Assembly (NCBI GenBank): GCA_023678885.1
Contig: CM042997.1
Coordinates: 27,472,064-27,536,063, forward strand
Direction of reading: 5' to 3'
DNA from: Pogostemon cablin
Lineage: Eukaryota > Streptophyta > Magnoliopsida > Lamiales > Lamiaceae
DNA length: 64,000 nt
Shown here: one piece after another, positions 34,254 to 45,717 of the stretch
Layout: each line of letters opens with the position of its first letter
How positions within the stretch are numbered: the stretch's first letter is position 1
Program-made: the position numbers and the translations under genes
Notes under the pieces: generated by a model
What the model saw: only the letters and a program-made list of their open reading frames with translations
Told to the model about the DNA's origin: nothing
The model's database searches: none

Positions 34254-37200
34254 GTGCTAAGCATCAGCTCTTTCAGTGCTGATTGTACTGTTACATATGC
34301 CGTTTCAAGTTCTTTAGAAGGATTGACTGTGAATGATTTCAATCTGTTTGTTTAAAAATAAAAATAGGCTGTGTAAGAGAATTGCTCTCTTTTCTTACTA
34401 TGGCACAACATTGCTATGCTCCTATAGTTTTTAACCATGAATCCCCTTGATATTTTGCCTTCCCCCTTTTTAAACACCCCCCCCCCCCACCCCAGTGTGC
34501 TTGGATTTATTTATTAAAAACGTTAACTGGTACATGTTGCTATATGTCGGAAATTGTTATATGGTCCTTTAATTTTTAATTTATATTTTTTTGGGTAAAT
34601 GGATGTGATCTTTTTTACATGTGCATATGTGTAAGTAATACAAGTTACAACTGAGTTTAGTGAAATAAATTGCACTCTTAACATGTTTATTTTTCATTCT
34701 CTATGTGAATACTGAATATACATGTGTGTATTATTTGTGTATTTGATATAAATTGGATTGGTATTTATTTCGCTGATATTGAATCGGTTCACAAAAAAAG
34801 AGGGAAAATAATTATGTAATGTCGGTATGTACGTACGGTGTCTGTTTTTTCGTTCTAAAATTATATGTTCTATACAATTTTTTTTAAAAAAAGGGCTACC
34901 AATTCATATATAAAATCAAACTCGTATTGTCTTGATGGTGACAAATTCTTGAATGTTGAATCAGACATTGAAAAGGGACGAAATGATTTACTTTATACAA
35001 CCAATACCACTCGGAACAAACTGAACAATACTTGTGTAATATCATCTGTGTTCCTTTTTTTTTTTCTAATATATACACAATTTTATTTAATTTTTAAAAT
35101 AGTTTACTTGAACTTTCAATAATTAAATATTACTAATTTTTATTAAAATATGACTACATCTCACCATAAAATTGCAACTCATGTAGGCACGCATATATAG
35201 TCGATAGACGTGACAAGGCTCATAATATTTTTTTGTCCTATTATTATAATAGTGGTGAACAAGATAATATTTCCTAAAGAAATCATGTATACTCCCACGT
35301 GACACTCCGGATATGGAAAACTCATATTTTGTCACTCCAACTATATTATATATTATCACAAGACAATAAAAACTAATATAAATAAATATATAATGCGACA
35401 CGTAGTCTATTATTTTAGGGTAGGTCGTGAGATCCTTTTTTATTTTTTTTAAATAGTTATCAATTTTGCTATAAAACGTTATTACTTTTACTATAAAATT
35501 TTATCACTTTTTATATATATTAATGTTCACGTATTTTCATTTTAGACGTACTATCACATTTTTCTTTAAAGTAAATGAGATCCACATAAAATAATTAATA
35601 CTATAATTTTATAGGGCTACACACAACATTAATATAATCATTCACTGTACATTAAAATATTATATCTCTTGACTTGCTACACATTAAAATATTATTTTCT
35701 TTAATTTCTGTACAAAAGCTAGTTAATGTTTGGATAGAATGGAAGAAGAGTACCCTTCAATCGAGAAACACATGTGTAAGATCGTTTTACCTCTTTCTTA
35801 ATTAATGTAGCATTGTTTTATTATAAAAATGTTATCATTTTCATTAAGAATAATATGGAGTATTTTTTATTTATATTATGAATTATTTATTAATTTACTA
35901 AGTGATTATTACTTAACTTTCTGTTGAAATATTATCACTTCTAAGAGTATGTTTTATGGAATTCCTTTCGTGAAGTGTTCTCATTAAACTGTTGCCCAAT
36001 GTTTTAAAACTAATTGAATCAGTAATACAAATCACTCTTGGCAAAAAGGGAGTATTATTTTATGCATAAACTTCTCTATTAAAATAAAAACATTAAATAT
36101 TTTAAAGAATGACGCCCAATATTTTAAAAAATAATATTTCCGGTAATGAAACACCATATACCTTGTATATTATCACATCTTTTGAGATAAATGCTTATTC
36201 TTTGTATATGTTCAGAACAAAATAGGTATGGAAGGGAATTTCTAGTGAGATGGATATATATTAAATGAGTTGATTCATTATTAAAGTATATTTATTATAT
36301 ATGTAAAATATGTTTATTAATGTTTAAATAATTATAGTGACTCGTATTATAATATTTTAAAATTATACTTTAATGCATCATTTATTATATTTTAAAAAAA
36401 TAATATATTTTAATTATTAATAAGCATATTCTACTTATATTACACTCATATTTTAACAAATTTTACAAATAGTCTTGTAATAGACTTTGTCAATGTTGAA
36501 GTATCTGGTCTTTAAAGTTGGTCAAGCTTAAATATTTAAATATATACAAAATTAGAACAATATATAATCAAATAATATAGTAGTAAATACAACTTTTATG
36601 CCGTTCTTGTGGCTGAAGCTCGAACACGAGGTCGTTCGATATTCTAAATGATTTTCAGACTAGCCTGCAGATTCACATCCGTATAATTTACTCTGATTTT
36701 TTAATACTGTCATTTTTTAAACTTTCCTTAACAAGTGCGTTTAATTTAATTAAAAATTCATGAATATTGACTAGTAATAATTAATTCATTGGGTTTGTCA
36801 GTGTACGGGCATATTATTTATTTTTATATATTTTTTCTTTATTATTATTATTAAATATTAATTAAAATGATAATCCAGCGAATGTTTAGTGGTAAAGCAA
36901 TATTTCTTTAAGATCATGCCCATTTATAATTAAGGCAACTATCTTGTATTCCAAATCTTCAATGAAGGCAACTATCTTGTATTCAAATTTACTAAATGTA
37001 TTCTATAGTTTTTTCATAAATAGATTTTAATTAACTAAAATTAATTTTCTAAATAAATATTATCACATTAATTAAACAACCACATTTATCCAAGTTGATA
37101 ACTTGAATTAAAATAAAAATAAACCTAAGAACGTTTCTATAAGTCCAAATTTGAATATTACCTCTGGCAGAAGGCTCGCGTTTCTAAAAGTCCAAATTTA

Positions 37201-38019
37201 ATTTAAATAATTATATTTTAATAATTTATCAACTTAACCTTTCTCACACATACATGTGTTACAAGATAGTGCCCATGAATTATTATATCTGAAATTTACA
37301 AAAATCAACGATTAATTATTAATTATAAAATTTTTTGAGGATGGCTAGAAAAGTTTTTCATTATAGGAACAACTAAAATTGTACAAGTTATAGAAACTAA
37401 ATTAAATTTCAGAAGTCGACATGACAAAATTAGAAAGCATGATATATTTAAAGGATAGTTTATAAAAATAAAAATAAAAATAATAACAGCATAGTATTTC
37501 TTTTATTTTGCTGTTGTTTGAATAAGGCAAGAGTTGACCAGGTTGACAGATTCTAGACAAATTTTAGCAAAAAAAGACGACTTGGTTATAAAATCTTCGA
37601 ATTTATCATTCTAATTAGTTGACTTTTGCGTGTAGTGGATTCATATTAAACTCATAATAATACTATTTTAACAGTTTGCAAATTTTAGAGCTCACAAGAT
37701 GCGGCTTATCTTGTAACACTTTGCCGCTGCGGCATTTCTTTTAATATTTTTTTATAGATTCATACTTGGTGGATTGGATAAATGCAATTCCTTATCTCCT
37801 AGAAATTATTGGTTGAGTTAATGTTTCTATTCTATCTCCTTTGCGTCATTCATTAAAGAAAATGATATAAAAAATACAATATCAAAATATACAATGACTT
37901 GTATACAATCTCTATTTTGGTATAACATCGTACAACTTTCTTCCTTCATCTTCAGTGTGTGTTTTTCATTTTTTTTTAAACTGTTGATGTTACTTTTTTT
38001 TATTATTATTATTTAATTT

Positions 38020-38350
38020 TAGGGAAATAATTGCAATTTTACCCTTGTGGTTTATGATATAATTTATCCCTAGGATTTATGATTTTGTTTAGGGTATAAT
38101 TTATCCCCTAGGATTTAGGGTTTAGGGTATAATTTATCCCCTAGGATTTAGGATTTAGGGTATAATTGTAATTTTACCCTTATGGTTTAGGATATAATTT
38201 ATCCCTAGAGTTTAGGGTTTAGGGTATAATTATAATTTTACCCTTGTGGTTAAGGGTATAATTTATTCTTAGGGTTTAAGGTTTAGGGTATAATTGTAAT
38301 TTTACTCTTGTGGTTTAAGATATAATTTATCCATATGGTTTAGGGTATAA
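38020..38350. repeat. Degenerate array of TTTAGGGTATAATTxTAATTTTACCC units
   Basis: Six or more imperfect repeats alternate TTTAGGGTATAATTGTAATT-type and ATAATTTATCCCTAGG-type words. The same wording occurs at 1430-1530. TTTAGGG matches the plant telomere unit, but the spacing is not a telomeric array. Confidence 0.7.
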
Positions 38351-38661
38351 TAGTTATTTAAATAAAATAGATTTAAAAATAAAATAAAAAAACAACATTA
38401 ATGAAGGAGTAGGAATTAATTAAGAAGTATGGGGATCGAAGTTATACCAATTCAATTGGTACAACCGATTGTACCCTCTCAACAAAATATCACACATCAA
38501 AATATCACATAAGATCTGACCGGCTTTTAATACTACACATATTTCAAACGACATTTTAAAAATTATCTTTATACAAATTATAATTTTTAAAACATCATTT
38601 TTATACAAATTCTAATAATTCCCAATTCATTATTCTCTATCGAATCTTCTCTTAAATTAAT

Positions 38662-38956
38662 TACTCCATCCGTCCCACGTATTTTTATCCACTTTTCAAT
38701 TTGGGGTGTCCCATGTATTTTTTCCCATTCCATTTTTGACAAAAATACATAATATTTTATTACCTACTTTTTACAATCCCAACAACTTTAATTACTTTTT
38801 TACACTTTATTCATCATTCCCAATAACTTTATTCACTTTTTCTTTTTAAATTACTAATTTATTCCTACTTTCTCTTACATTATATATTAAAAAAATAAAA
38901 TGTCTTAATCTTCGTGCCCGTACAAATGGGTAAAAATACCCGGGACGGAGGGAGTA
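38662..38956. mobile_element. Stowaway-like MITE
   Basis: Ends TACTCCATCCGTCCCACG and GGGACGGAGGGAGTA, inverted, with TA at both borders. Interior ~260 bp. Confidence 0.8.
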
Positions 38957-38979
38957 ATATTTTTTACATATTTATTTAA

Positions 38980-39161
38980 TATTCCTTCCATCCATTGTTA
39001 ATGTGTACATTTGCTTTTTGCACACGAATTAAAAAAAAATTATTATTTTATGTGTAGTAGATAGTTGCATTAGTGATGAGTGTGAGTCTCATATTTAATT
39101 GTATTAGTGATATGTGTAAATCCCATATGTATGGATACATTAAGGATGGACGGAAGGAGTA
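38980..39161. mobile_element. Second Stowaway-like MITE, about 25 bp downstream of the first
   Basis: Ends ATTCCTTCCATCCATTGTTA and GGATGGACGGAAGGAGTAT, inverted repeats with mismatches. The interior (TGTGTAGTAGATAGTTGCAT) resembles the interior of the MITE at 14537-14767. Confidence 0.7.
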
Positions 39162-41034
39162 TAATATTATAAATAACATACTATTATACTATTTTTTTTA
39201 AAGTATACGTATGTATAATCACCATTAATAATTTTTTCAAAACTTATCTTTCACATAACCTCAAACAATTATTCCCTAAAATTATGTTTCCTTTTGACAC
39301 AATATCTAGGGAAATGGTGTTTGTATGGGGCCAATTGTGAAATGAATTGATCTATTATTAAAATATAATATTTATTATATAGGTAGAGTATGTTAATTGA
39401 TAATTAAAATATATTTTTTCAAAATAAGATGAATGATAAATTTTATGATTTTAAAATATTATAATACAATCAACTACAATCATATTTTAATGTGCAGCAA
39501 TCAATTATTGAATGTAAGAGAATGCATATAATACTACTCAATAATCTTAATTTATCTATAGTCATTAGTCGGCAAAACTTGATAATAATTAAATGAACAT
39601 TTGAAGTGACGTCGTTTAGTTCATGCATCTTAACGAATTGGAAAGTGGTATCGACTTTCCACGAACACGTGCCATATTTAACAGAATGCCAACTACTTAT
39701 TTAAAGACTTGAATAGTCGAATTAGTCATGTTCTATCAATATTAATCCCATCAAGATTGATGATATATTCCTAATTTCATCATATACTGTCTCTTTTTTT
39801 CTTTTTTATTTTTCAAGGGACTGTCACTCGAATAATTTATCCTTTTATCTTATTTTAAAATCATATCATATGTCATATCATAATAAAATTATGGATTATA
39901 TACATTAATACTTGTGCAAAAAAACTCATTCTCTCTCCATGATCTCATCAGTGACTCATCAACTATAATATTAAGGCAAAGTCTCATATACCCTTCGTTC
40001 AAAAGTTCAACCTACTAAAAAGTAATACACTTGCCATTTAAATTAGACATTTTATTTTATAATTCAATGAATAAAAAATAATCCTCTTATTAATTAAAAT
40101 AAATATATTTTAAAATAAAATATAATAGTACTCTTTAACAAGAAAAACTACATACTCCATTAAACAACCTCAACAACAACCTAGTCTTTTTTATTAAACA
40201 GAGTTTTATTCCCGATGGCGAAATAATAATAGCATATTCGTAATAAATTGTAAAATCAGATTCTAAAATATTAACCCTTTACATGATAAATTGTTAATTT
40301 TCTATATGATAAATTATTATTTTATTAATAATATATCATGACTTTTAAAAGTTACTCACATTGTCCTCTGAAAGAAATGTATTTTTTTTCTTGTGTAGAT
40401 TAAAAAATAGTACTCCATAACGAAAAATACTTAATTTTAATGTATAGTAGGTAATTGTATTAAAATTTTCTGTGATTTGAAAAAAGATATATTAATTATT
40501 TTATACTCCATGTTTTATTTACCAAAAAAAGGTAATACACTTTTTGTATTGAAATTAAAACATATTAAAATGAAAAAATGCATCTCTTCTAAAATAATAG
40601 AGGGAGTATTAATAAATTAAATTGTTAGAGAATAAGAGTAACACTTGAATAAGGCCACCCTAAAATTATTTTTGTATTTTTTTAATAGAAAATCACTCTT
40701 CATACAATATTATCATTTCTCACTAAAAATGTCTTCACGATTTATTCATTCTATGAATTATCCATTCATGAAATATCTCACTTTACCGCTATCCCATTTC
40801 ATTGATTCAAATATAATCTTTTTTATAATGTAATTATCTTAGAAAATCTTTCCGTAATCGCTGACAAAAGAATATTTATGCAGTGGTAATTTCTAATTTA
40901 GTTCTACGAAATCGACATCATAAAACACACACACTATGAAAATAATAAAACACGAGATTAATTGTGGACCCACTCGTCCTCTTATATTATATGAACACAC
41001 CACACCTAAACTAATCTACCAATGCAAGATAACG

Positions 41035-42576
41035 ATGGACATATTCACGTCTGTTCCTTTATTACTACCCTTCTTGTCCATTTTTCTACTTCTTCTCCGC
41101 ACATCCATTCAATGGAGAATCGGGCCGGCCCGAAAGGTCTCGACTTCGGTCCCAACCTCATATCCCATAATAGGATGTCTCGTTTCTTTCTACCAGAATC
41201 GCAGGCGCCTGCTCGACTGGTACACAGACATGCTATCTGCGTCGCAGACGCAGACGATCGTCGTCTCCCGTTTCGGGGCGAGGCTGACAATCGTTACGGC
41301 CAACACACACAACGTGAGGTACATCCTGAAGACCAACTTCTCAAATTATCCTAAAGGGAAGCCATTCACTGATATTCTTGGAGATTTTCTTGGTAATGGA
41401 ATATTCAATGTGGATGGTGATCTGTGGTACAACCAGCGTAAGCTGGTTGTACATCAGTTCAATGTGAAGTCTCTACGTGACTACGTGGAGGATACGATGA
41501 AGAAGGAGGTGGAGACGAAGCTGATTCCGGTGCTGGAATCAGCTGCGAAGGAGGTGGATGGGAAGTGTGTGGACTTGCAGGATTTGTTGAGAAGGCTTGC
41601 TTTTGACTTGGTGTGCCAAGTTTCACTAGGGTACGACCCTTGTTGCTTAGAGTACAACTCTTTGGGGAAGCCACACCCCATTGTGGAAGCATTTGATGTA
41701 GCCTCTGATATGTGTGCAAGAAGAGGTGCAGCACCATTGTCAGCCATGTGGAAGGTCAAGAGGTTGTTGGATATTGGATCAGAGAGAAAACTTAAAGAAG
41801 CTATTACCACAATCCATTCATTCATCAATGAAATAATTCACAACAGAAAAAGAACACTGGGGTTTGATCAAACACGGGTCGGATCTAAATCAGAATCCGA
41901 ACCGGATCTTTTATCGAAAATGGTGTTGGGTGGGGAAAAGGAGGAGACGGTTAGGGATACGATAATAAGCTTCATCATGGCCGGCCGAGATACGACCTCG
42001 GCAGCCATGACTTGGCTGTTCTACTTACTCTCATGTCATCCTCACGTGGAAAATGAGGTTGTAAGAGAGTTAGAGAACTCTGAAAACATGTTGTCAAGAT
42101 ATGAATCCTTGGAAGGACTAAAGTGGCTAAAAGCTTGTATTTGTGAGTCAATGAGGTTGTTCCCTCCGGTTGCATGGGACTCCAAGCATGCAACGTCCGA
42201 CGACTTTCTGCCGGACGGGACCCGGGTCCGGGCCGGAGACCGGGTCACGTACTTCCCGTACGGGATGGGGAGGATGAGGGAGATATGGGGGGAGGACCGG
42301 TTGGAGTTCAAACCGGAGAGATGGGTTTCAGAGAAGGAAGAAGGTAGGATTAAGACATTGAAGAATTTCGGACCGTACAAGTTCCCGGTTTTTCAGGCCG
42401 GTCCAAGGGCTTGTCCTGGCAAGGAAATGGCTTTCGCTCAGATGAAGTATGTGGTGGGTTCGATCTTGAATCGGTTCGTGATCAGACCGGTGAGTGTAGA
42501 CCGGCCGGTTTTTGTGCCTCTCCTAACAGCCCACATGGCCAGAGGATATAAGGTGCGTGTCAGCAGAAGACAATGA
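41035..42576 (+). CDS. Cytochrome P450 of the CYP94C type
   Basis: Intronless 513-residue P450. The start at 41035 (MDIFTSVPLLLPFLSIFLLL) gives a proper N-terminal ER membrane anchor; an in-frame ATG 99 bases upstream would add 33 hydrophilic residues before it and is less likely. Motifs: I-helix AGRDTTS at 316-322, ExxR Glu371-Arg374, PERW at 427-430, haem loop FQAGPRACPGKEMA with Cys460. The stretches PPVAWDSKHA, VTYFPYGMGRM and PVFVPLLTAHMA point to CYP94C rather than CYP94A, B or D. Arabidopsis CYP94C1 oxidises 12-hydroxy-JA-Ile to the carboxy form, turning off jasmonate signalling. Substrate is inferred from similarity. Lack of introns is normal for CYP94. Confidence 0.93.
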   Translation: MDIFTSVPLLLPFLSIFLLLLRTSIQWRIGPARKVSTSVPTSYPIIGCLVSFYQNRRRLLDWYTDMLSASQTQTIVVSRFGARLTIVTANTHNVRYILKTNFSNYPKGKPFTDILGDFLGNGIFNVDGDLWYNQRKLVVHQFNVKSLRDYVEDTMKKEVETKLIPVLESAAKEVDGKCVDLQDLLRRLAFDLVCQVSLGYDPCCLEYNSLGKPHPIVEAFDVASDMCARRGAAPLSAMWKVKRLLDIGSERKLKEAITTIHSFINEIIHNRKRTLGFDQTRVGSKSESEPDLLSKMVLGGEKEETVRDTIISFIMAGRDTTSAAMTWLFYLLSCHPHVENEVVRELENSENMLSRYESLEGLKWLKACICESMRLFPPVAWDSKHATSDDFLPDGTRVRAGDRVTYFPYGMGRMREIWGEDRLEFKPERWVSEKEEGRIKTLKNFGPYKFPVFQAGPRACPGKEMAFAQMKYVVGSILNRFVIRPVSVDRPVFVPLLTAHMARGYKVRVSRRQ

Positions 42577-43496
42577 CATGACCCACATGGTTTTTATGGA
42601 GAAGGTACTTTATAACTAAGTTGATCAGATATGAATAATTATGATTTATGACTTATTAACAATGTTTGATTTGTTTGTTCTTCTTTATTAATTGATTAAT
42701 ATTTATTGTTTATTTTACTTTTTGGAATAATTACGATTTCCTTTGAGTGATAGGAGTAGCTTTTACAGATGGTAATTGGTACGTTAGATGAAATTATGTA
42801 ATGATTAATTATGTACATGTATCTATTCACAGTGATGTACTATCTATTTCCTTGGGCCTAGCAACAAGAAAACCAGTGAATACTTTGATTTCAGGTGTAT
42901 TAGTTGCAGTCAAAAGAATATTTTGCTAACAGAAGCTATATTAAACACTTATGCCATGTGCTATGACAGTCAACATTAGAACAAATGGACAAGGTGGTGT
43001 TGTGATATTAAAGTAGGGTTACTATCTTGTACCAATAAAAAATATTGAATCTCATTGACGTAAAGTGGGAGCAACTTCTTAAAATGAAGAACTCTTTTAT
43101 ACTTTAGATAATGATCTATTCTTTATTAATCAGTTAAGTCATAATTTATTTTTTTACAACTCTATCTGATCAAAGTGTAGTGACGCATTGGATCATGGAT
43201 GTGGATTACCCTTATTTATCAATTTCAAAGTTGAATATTATAACGTGTTGTATCCGTGTAGGACACGTACATTTGGTACCTTTTTATAATATAGAAACAT
43301 ATAGAGTAGAGTGGGGTAACTTGTCATTACCTTAAGAAGGATGTTTAAATTATTAAGCGGAAGTTTTGCAATTAACTTACTTTATTATGAATGCATTGGG
43401 ATTCGTTTAAATTATAAAAGAAAAAAATCACATGATTCTAGAAGCACATGTTTAATTATCGTATGTGTTACTCATTATTTAATTATCAAAATAAAT

Positions 43497-43812
43497 CACG
43501 TGCTTCTTGAAGCACGTGTTTAATTGAATCACATGTTTTACATTATTTAATTATCAAATAAATCACGTGATTGAAAAAACACTTGTTTAAATTATCGAAT
43601 CACGTGTTTCACATTTTTTAATTATCAAATCACGTGTTTAAATTATAAAATAAGTCACCTGATATTAAACGATCACATGTTCTATTATTAGAGTGGTCAC
43701 CACCATAACCTACCCATCAAATTATTTGAGCAAATTTGTGATAACACTATACTATCATTTATGAGGTACTCTTAGCTGGAGGGATCTAATGGTCATTTAC
43801 TTAATCAAACAC
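43497..43812. repeat. G-box-rich repeat, copy 1
   Basis: CACGTG palindromes at 43497, 43513, 43564, 43601 and 43631, embedded in ATTATCAAATAAATCACGTG-type units. A ~130-bp unique part with GAGTGGTCACCACCATA follows. Copy 2 is at 44398-44604. Confidence 0.75.
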
Positions 43813-44397
43813 CACGTTTCACTGGTGAGTTGAATACTCTCTAAAGTAATTGTAACCAAAAGAAAAGGAATAAACAAAGGGCTAAGATGTATAATTTTAT
43901 TACTCTACCTTATAAGCATAGAGGCATAAATAGGGTAGATAGAGAAGTTTGTTAGATACTGAAGATACAGCTGACGTGTTTCCTAGTTAAATTAGGCGTG
44001 CCTAAACGTGGGTGATTCGCTATTGGCAAGAAGAGCGCACATGGTAAGATATAAATTATTGCACGTTGGACATCTATCAAAAAAAGGTGTGGTGTACATA
44101 TATTATTATTATTTTATACTTAATGGTATACTATATATCTCGAGGCAGTATAAACAAAATAAATAAATAAATAAATAAATCTAAAGTATATAATATATGT
44201 ACGCCACATGTGATGTAAACCATTTACTCGACATAAACGCATTATATATGGAGTACATTGTATACTATATATCTCCATTTTTCACATATATGAATGCATG
44301 TAATTAGAAAAAAAAAATGTAGAGTGAATTGTACAAGATAAAAGAAATAGTTTGGACATCTCAGGACTACAGGGGACCTTTAATATGAATTGAAATT

Positions 44398-44604
44398 TGT
44401 TTAAATTATCATATAAATCACATGATTTGAGAATCACGTGCTTAATTATCAAATAAATCATGTGATTTTAAACAATCACATGTTTTATTAGAGTGGTCAC
44501 CACCATAGACCTACGCATTAAATTATTTGAGCAAAATTGCGATAACATCATTTTTGAAGTACTCTTAGCTGAGGGTAAAATGGTCATTTACCTCATCAAA
44601 CAAT
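44398..44604. repeat. G-box-rich repeat, copy 2
   Basis: Direct copy of 43560-43812 with scattered differences. It keeps one CACGTG (44435) and several CACATG variants, then the same GAGTGGTCACCACCATA block and the ATGGTCATTTAC end. Confidence 0.75.
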
Positions 44605-45717
44605 TCTGGCACAAAATAGAAATTGTGTATAATATGTGCAATGGAGGGAGTATTATAAAAGAATTAACAATGTATAATATTTAAATTGTGGTATTATAAA
44701 AGTATTAACACTATATAATGTGGAGTATTATTTTTTTTAACTGTGAATAAATACACATGAAAATGAAATATGTGAAGAAAAAAAATACTACAGGAAGTGA
44801 TATATGCACCGAGACCGTATACATGTACAAATGTAAATTCAGTTCTTGATGTGAATAACATTAATAAGTCTTTAATGAACTAATTAAAAACTATATTTAT
44901 TTTCAAAAAAATAATTCATATTCCAATAATAATTTATAGCACCTAGAAAAGCAATATTGTGCCATGTCTATAATTTGGAATGAAGCAATCGGATTAATGC
45001 ACGCCAAGCATAGATAGGAAGGTGACACAATTAGCCCACTTTGAATTAACACTATAATATATTTACTATTAAATAAAATTATGAAATATGACCAAAGTTC
45101 AACTATAATTACATGATTTTAGTTATTAATAGTCTAATGAGTGAGGACTAATGAGACAACTTATAACAATCATCTCAGGGGAGAGGGATAATGAGTGCGT
45201 GAGGTAGTTATAAACCTAATCAAATCTCAAGTAGGTACCAGATATAATTTAACTCACAACAACCAAATCCCATTAACAAATTACAATAATTTATTTCTAT
45301 AAAAAAAAAGACATTAATAAGTGTTAGTAACAACATAAGTTGAAACTCATGTGAAAGGAATCGTTAGCAAGAAAAGAAAAGCATGGTTATCAATCAATGA
45401 CAAAAAATGTGAACCCTACATGTTTATATTCTATTATATGCTTATAGACTTTAATATTTATACTTAGGAATTTTTTGTTTGAGTTTAAGTTAATTTAATA
45501 AATTGGTGAATAGTATTATTCCATATTTGCCTAATGCACCTCAGCAAATCCCCTCTATTTCAAAGACAAAAAAATTAGGTACAGCAGCTATTGATTATAA
45601 ATCGAATATGTTATTTGTTGATATGGAAGAATTTAAATTCTAGTTTAGAACAATTTGCAGAAATGTAAGAATTAGGGGTAGTACTGAATAAAAATCTTAT
45701 CTGATTGAGGGTGGCTG

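Larger units (their letters stand above)
34254..41034. other. 6.8-kb gene-free, repeat-rich interval
   Basis: Very AT-rich. It contains the sulfite oxidase 3' flank, a C-rich run at 34481-34495, worn MITE-like stretches (about 35410-35560 and 35770-35945), the TTTAGGGTATAAT repeat array (38020-38350) and two MITEs (38662-38956, 38980-39161). The CYP94C promoter closes the interval. I found no coding exon or RNA gene. Confidence 0.6.
42577..45717. other. 3.1-kb intergenic, G-box-rich duplicated segment
   Basis: No gene. It includes the CYP94C 3' flank, a duplicated segment (43497-43812 and 44398-44604) and an (AAAT)n microsatellite at 44157-44180. The remainder is AT-rich with nothing recognisable. 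Confidence 0.5.

Noticed and set aside
34865..35401. Small frames downstream of sulfite oxidase
   Set aside because: Low-complexity AT-rich frames on both strands with no family resemblance or splice context.
38020..38350. Interstitial telomere
   Set aside because: TTTAGGG words are separated by other sequence and are not in tandem 7-bp register.
40936..41034. Upstream in-frame ATG of the CYP94C gene
   Set aside because: It would put 33 hydrophilic residues before the membrane anchor; the ATG at 41035 gives the standard P450 N-terminus and length.
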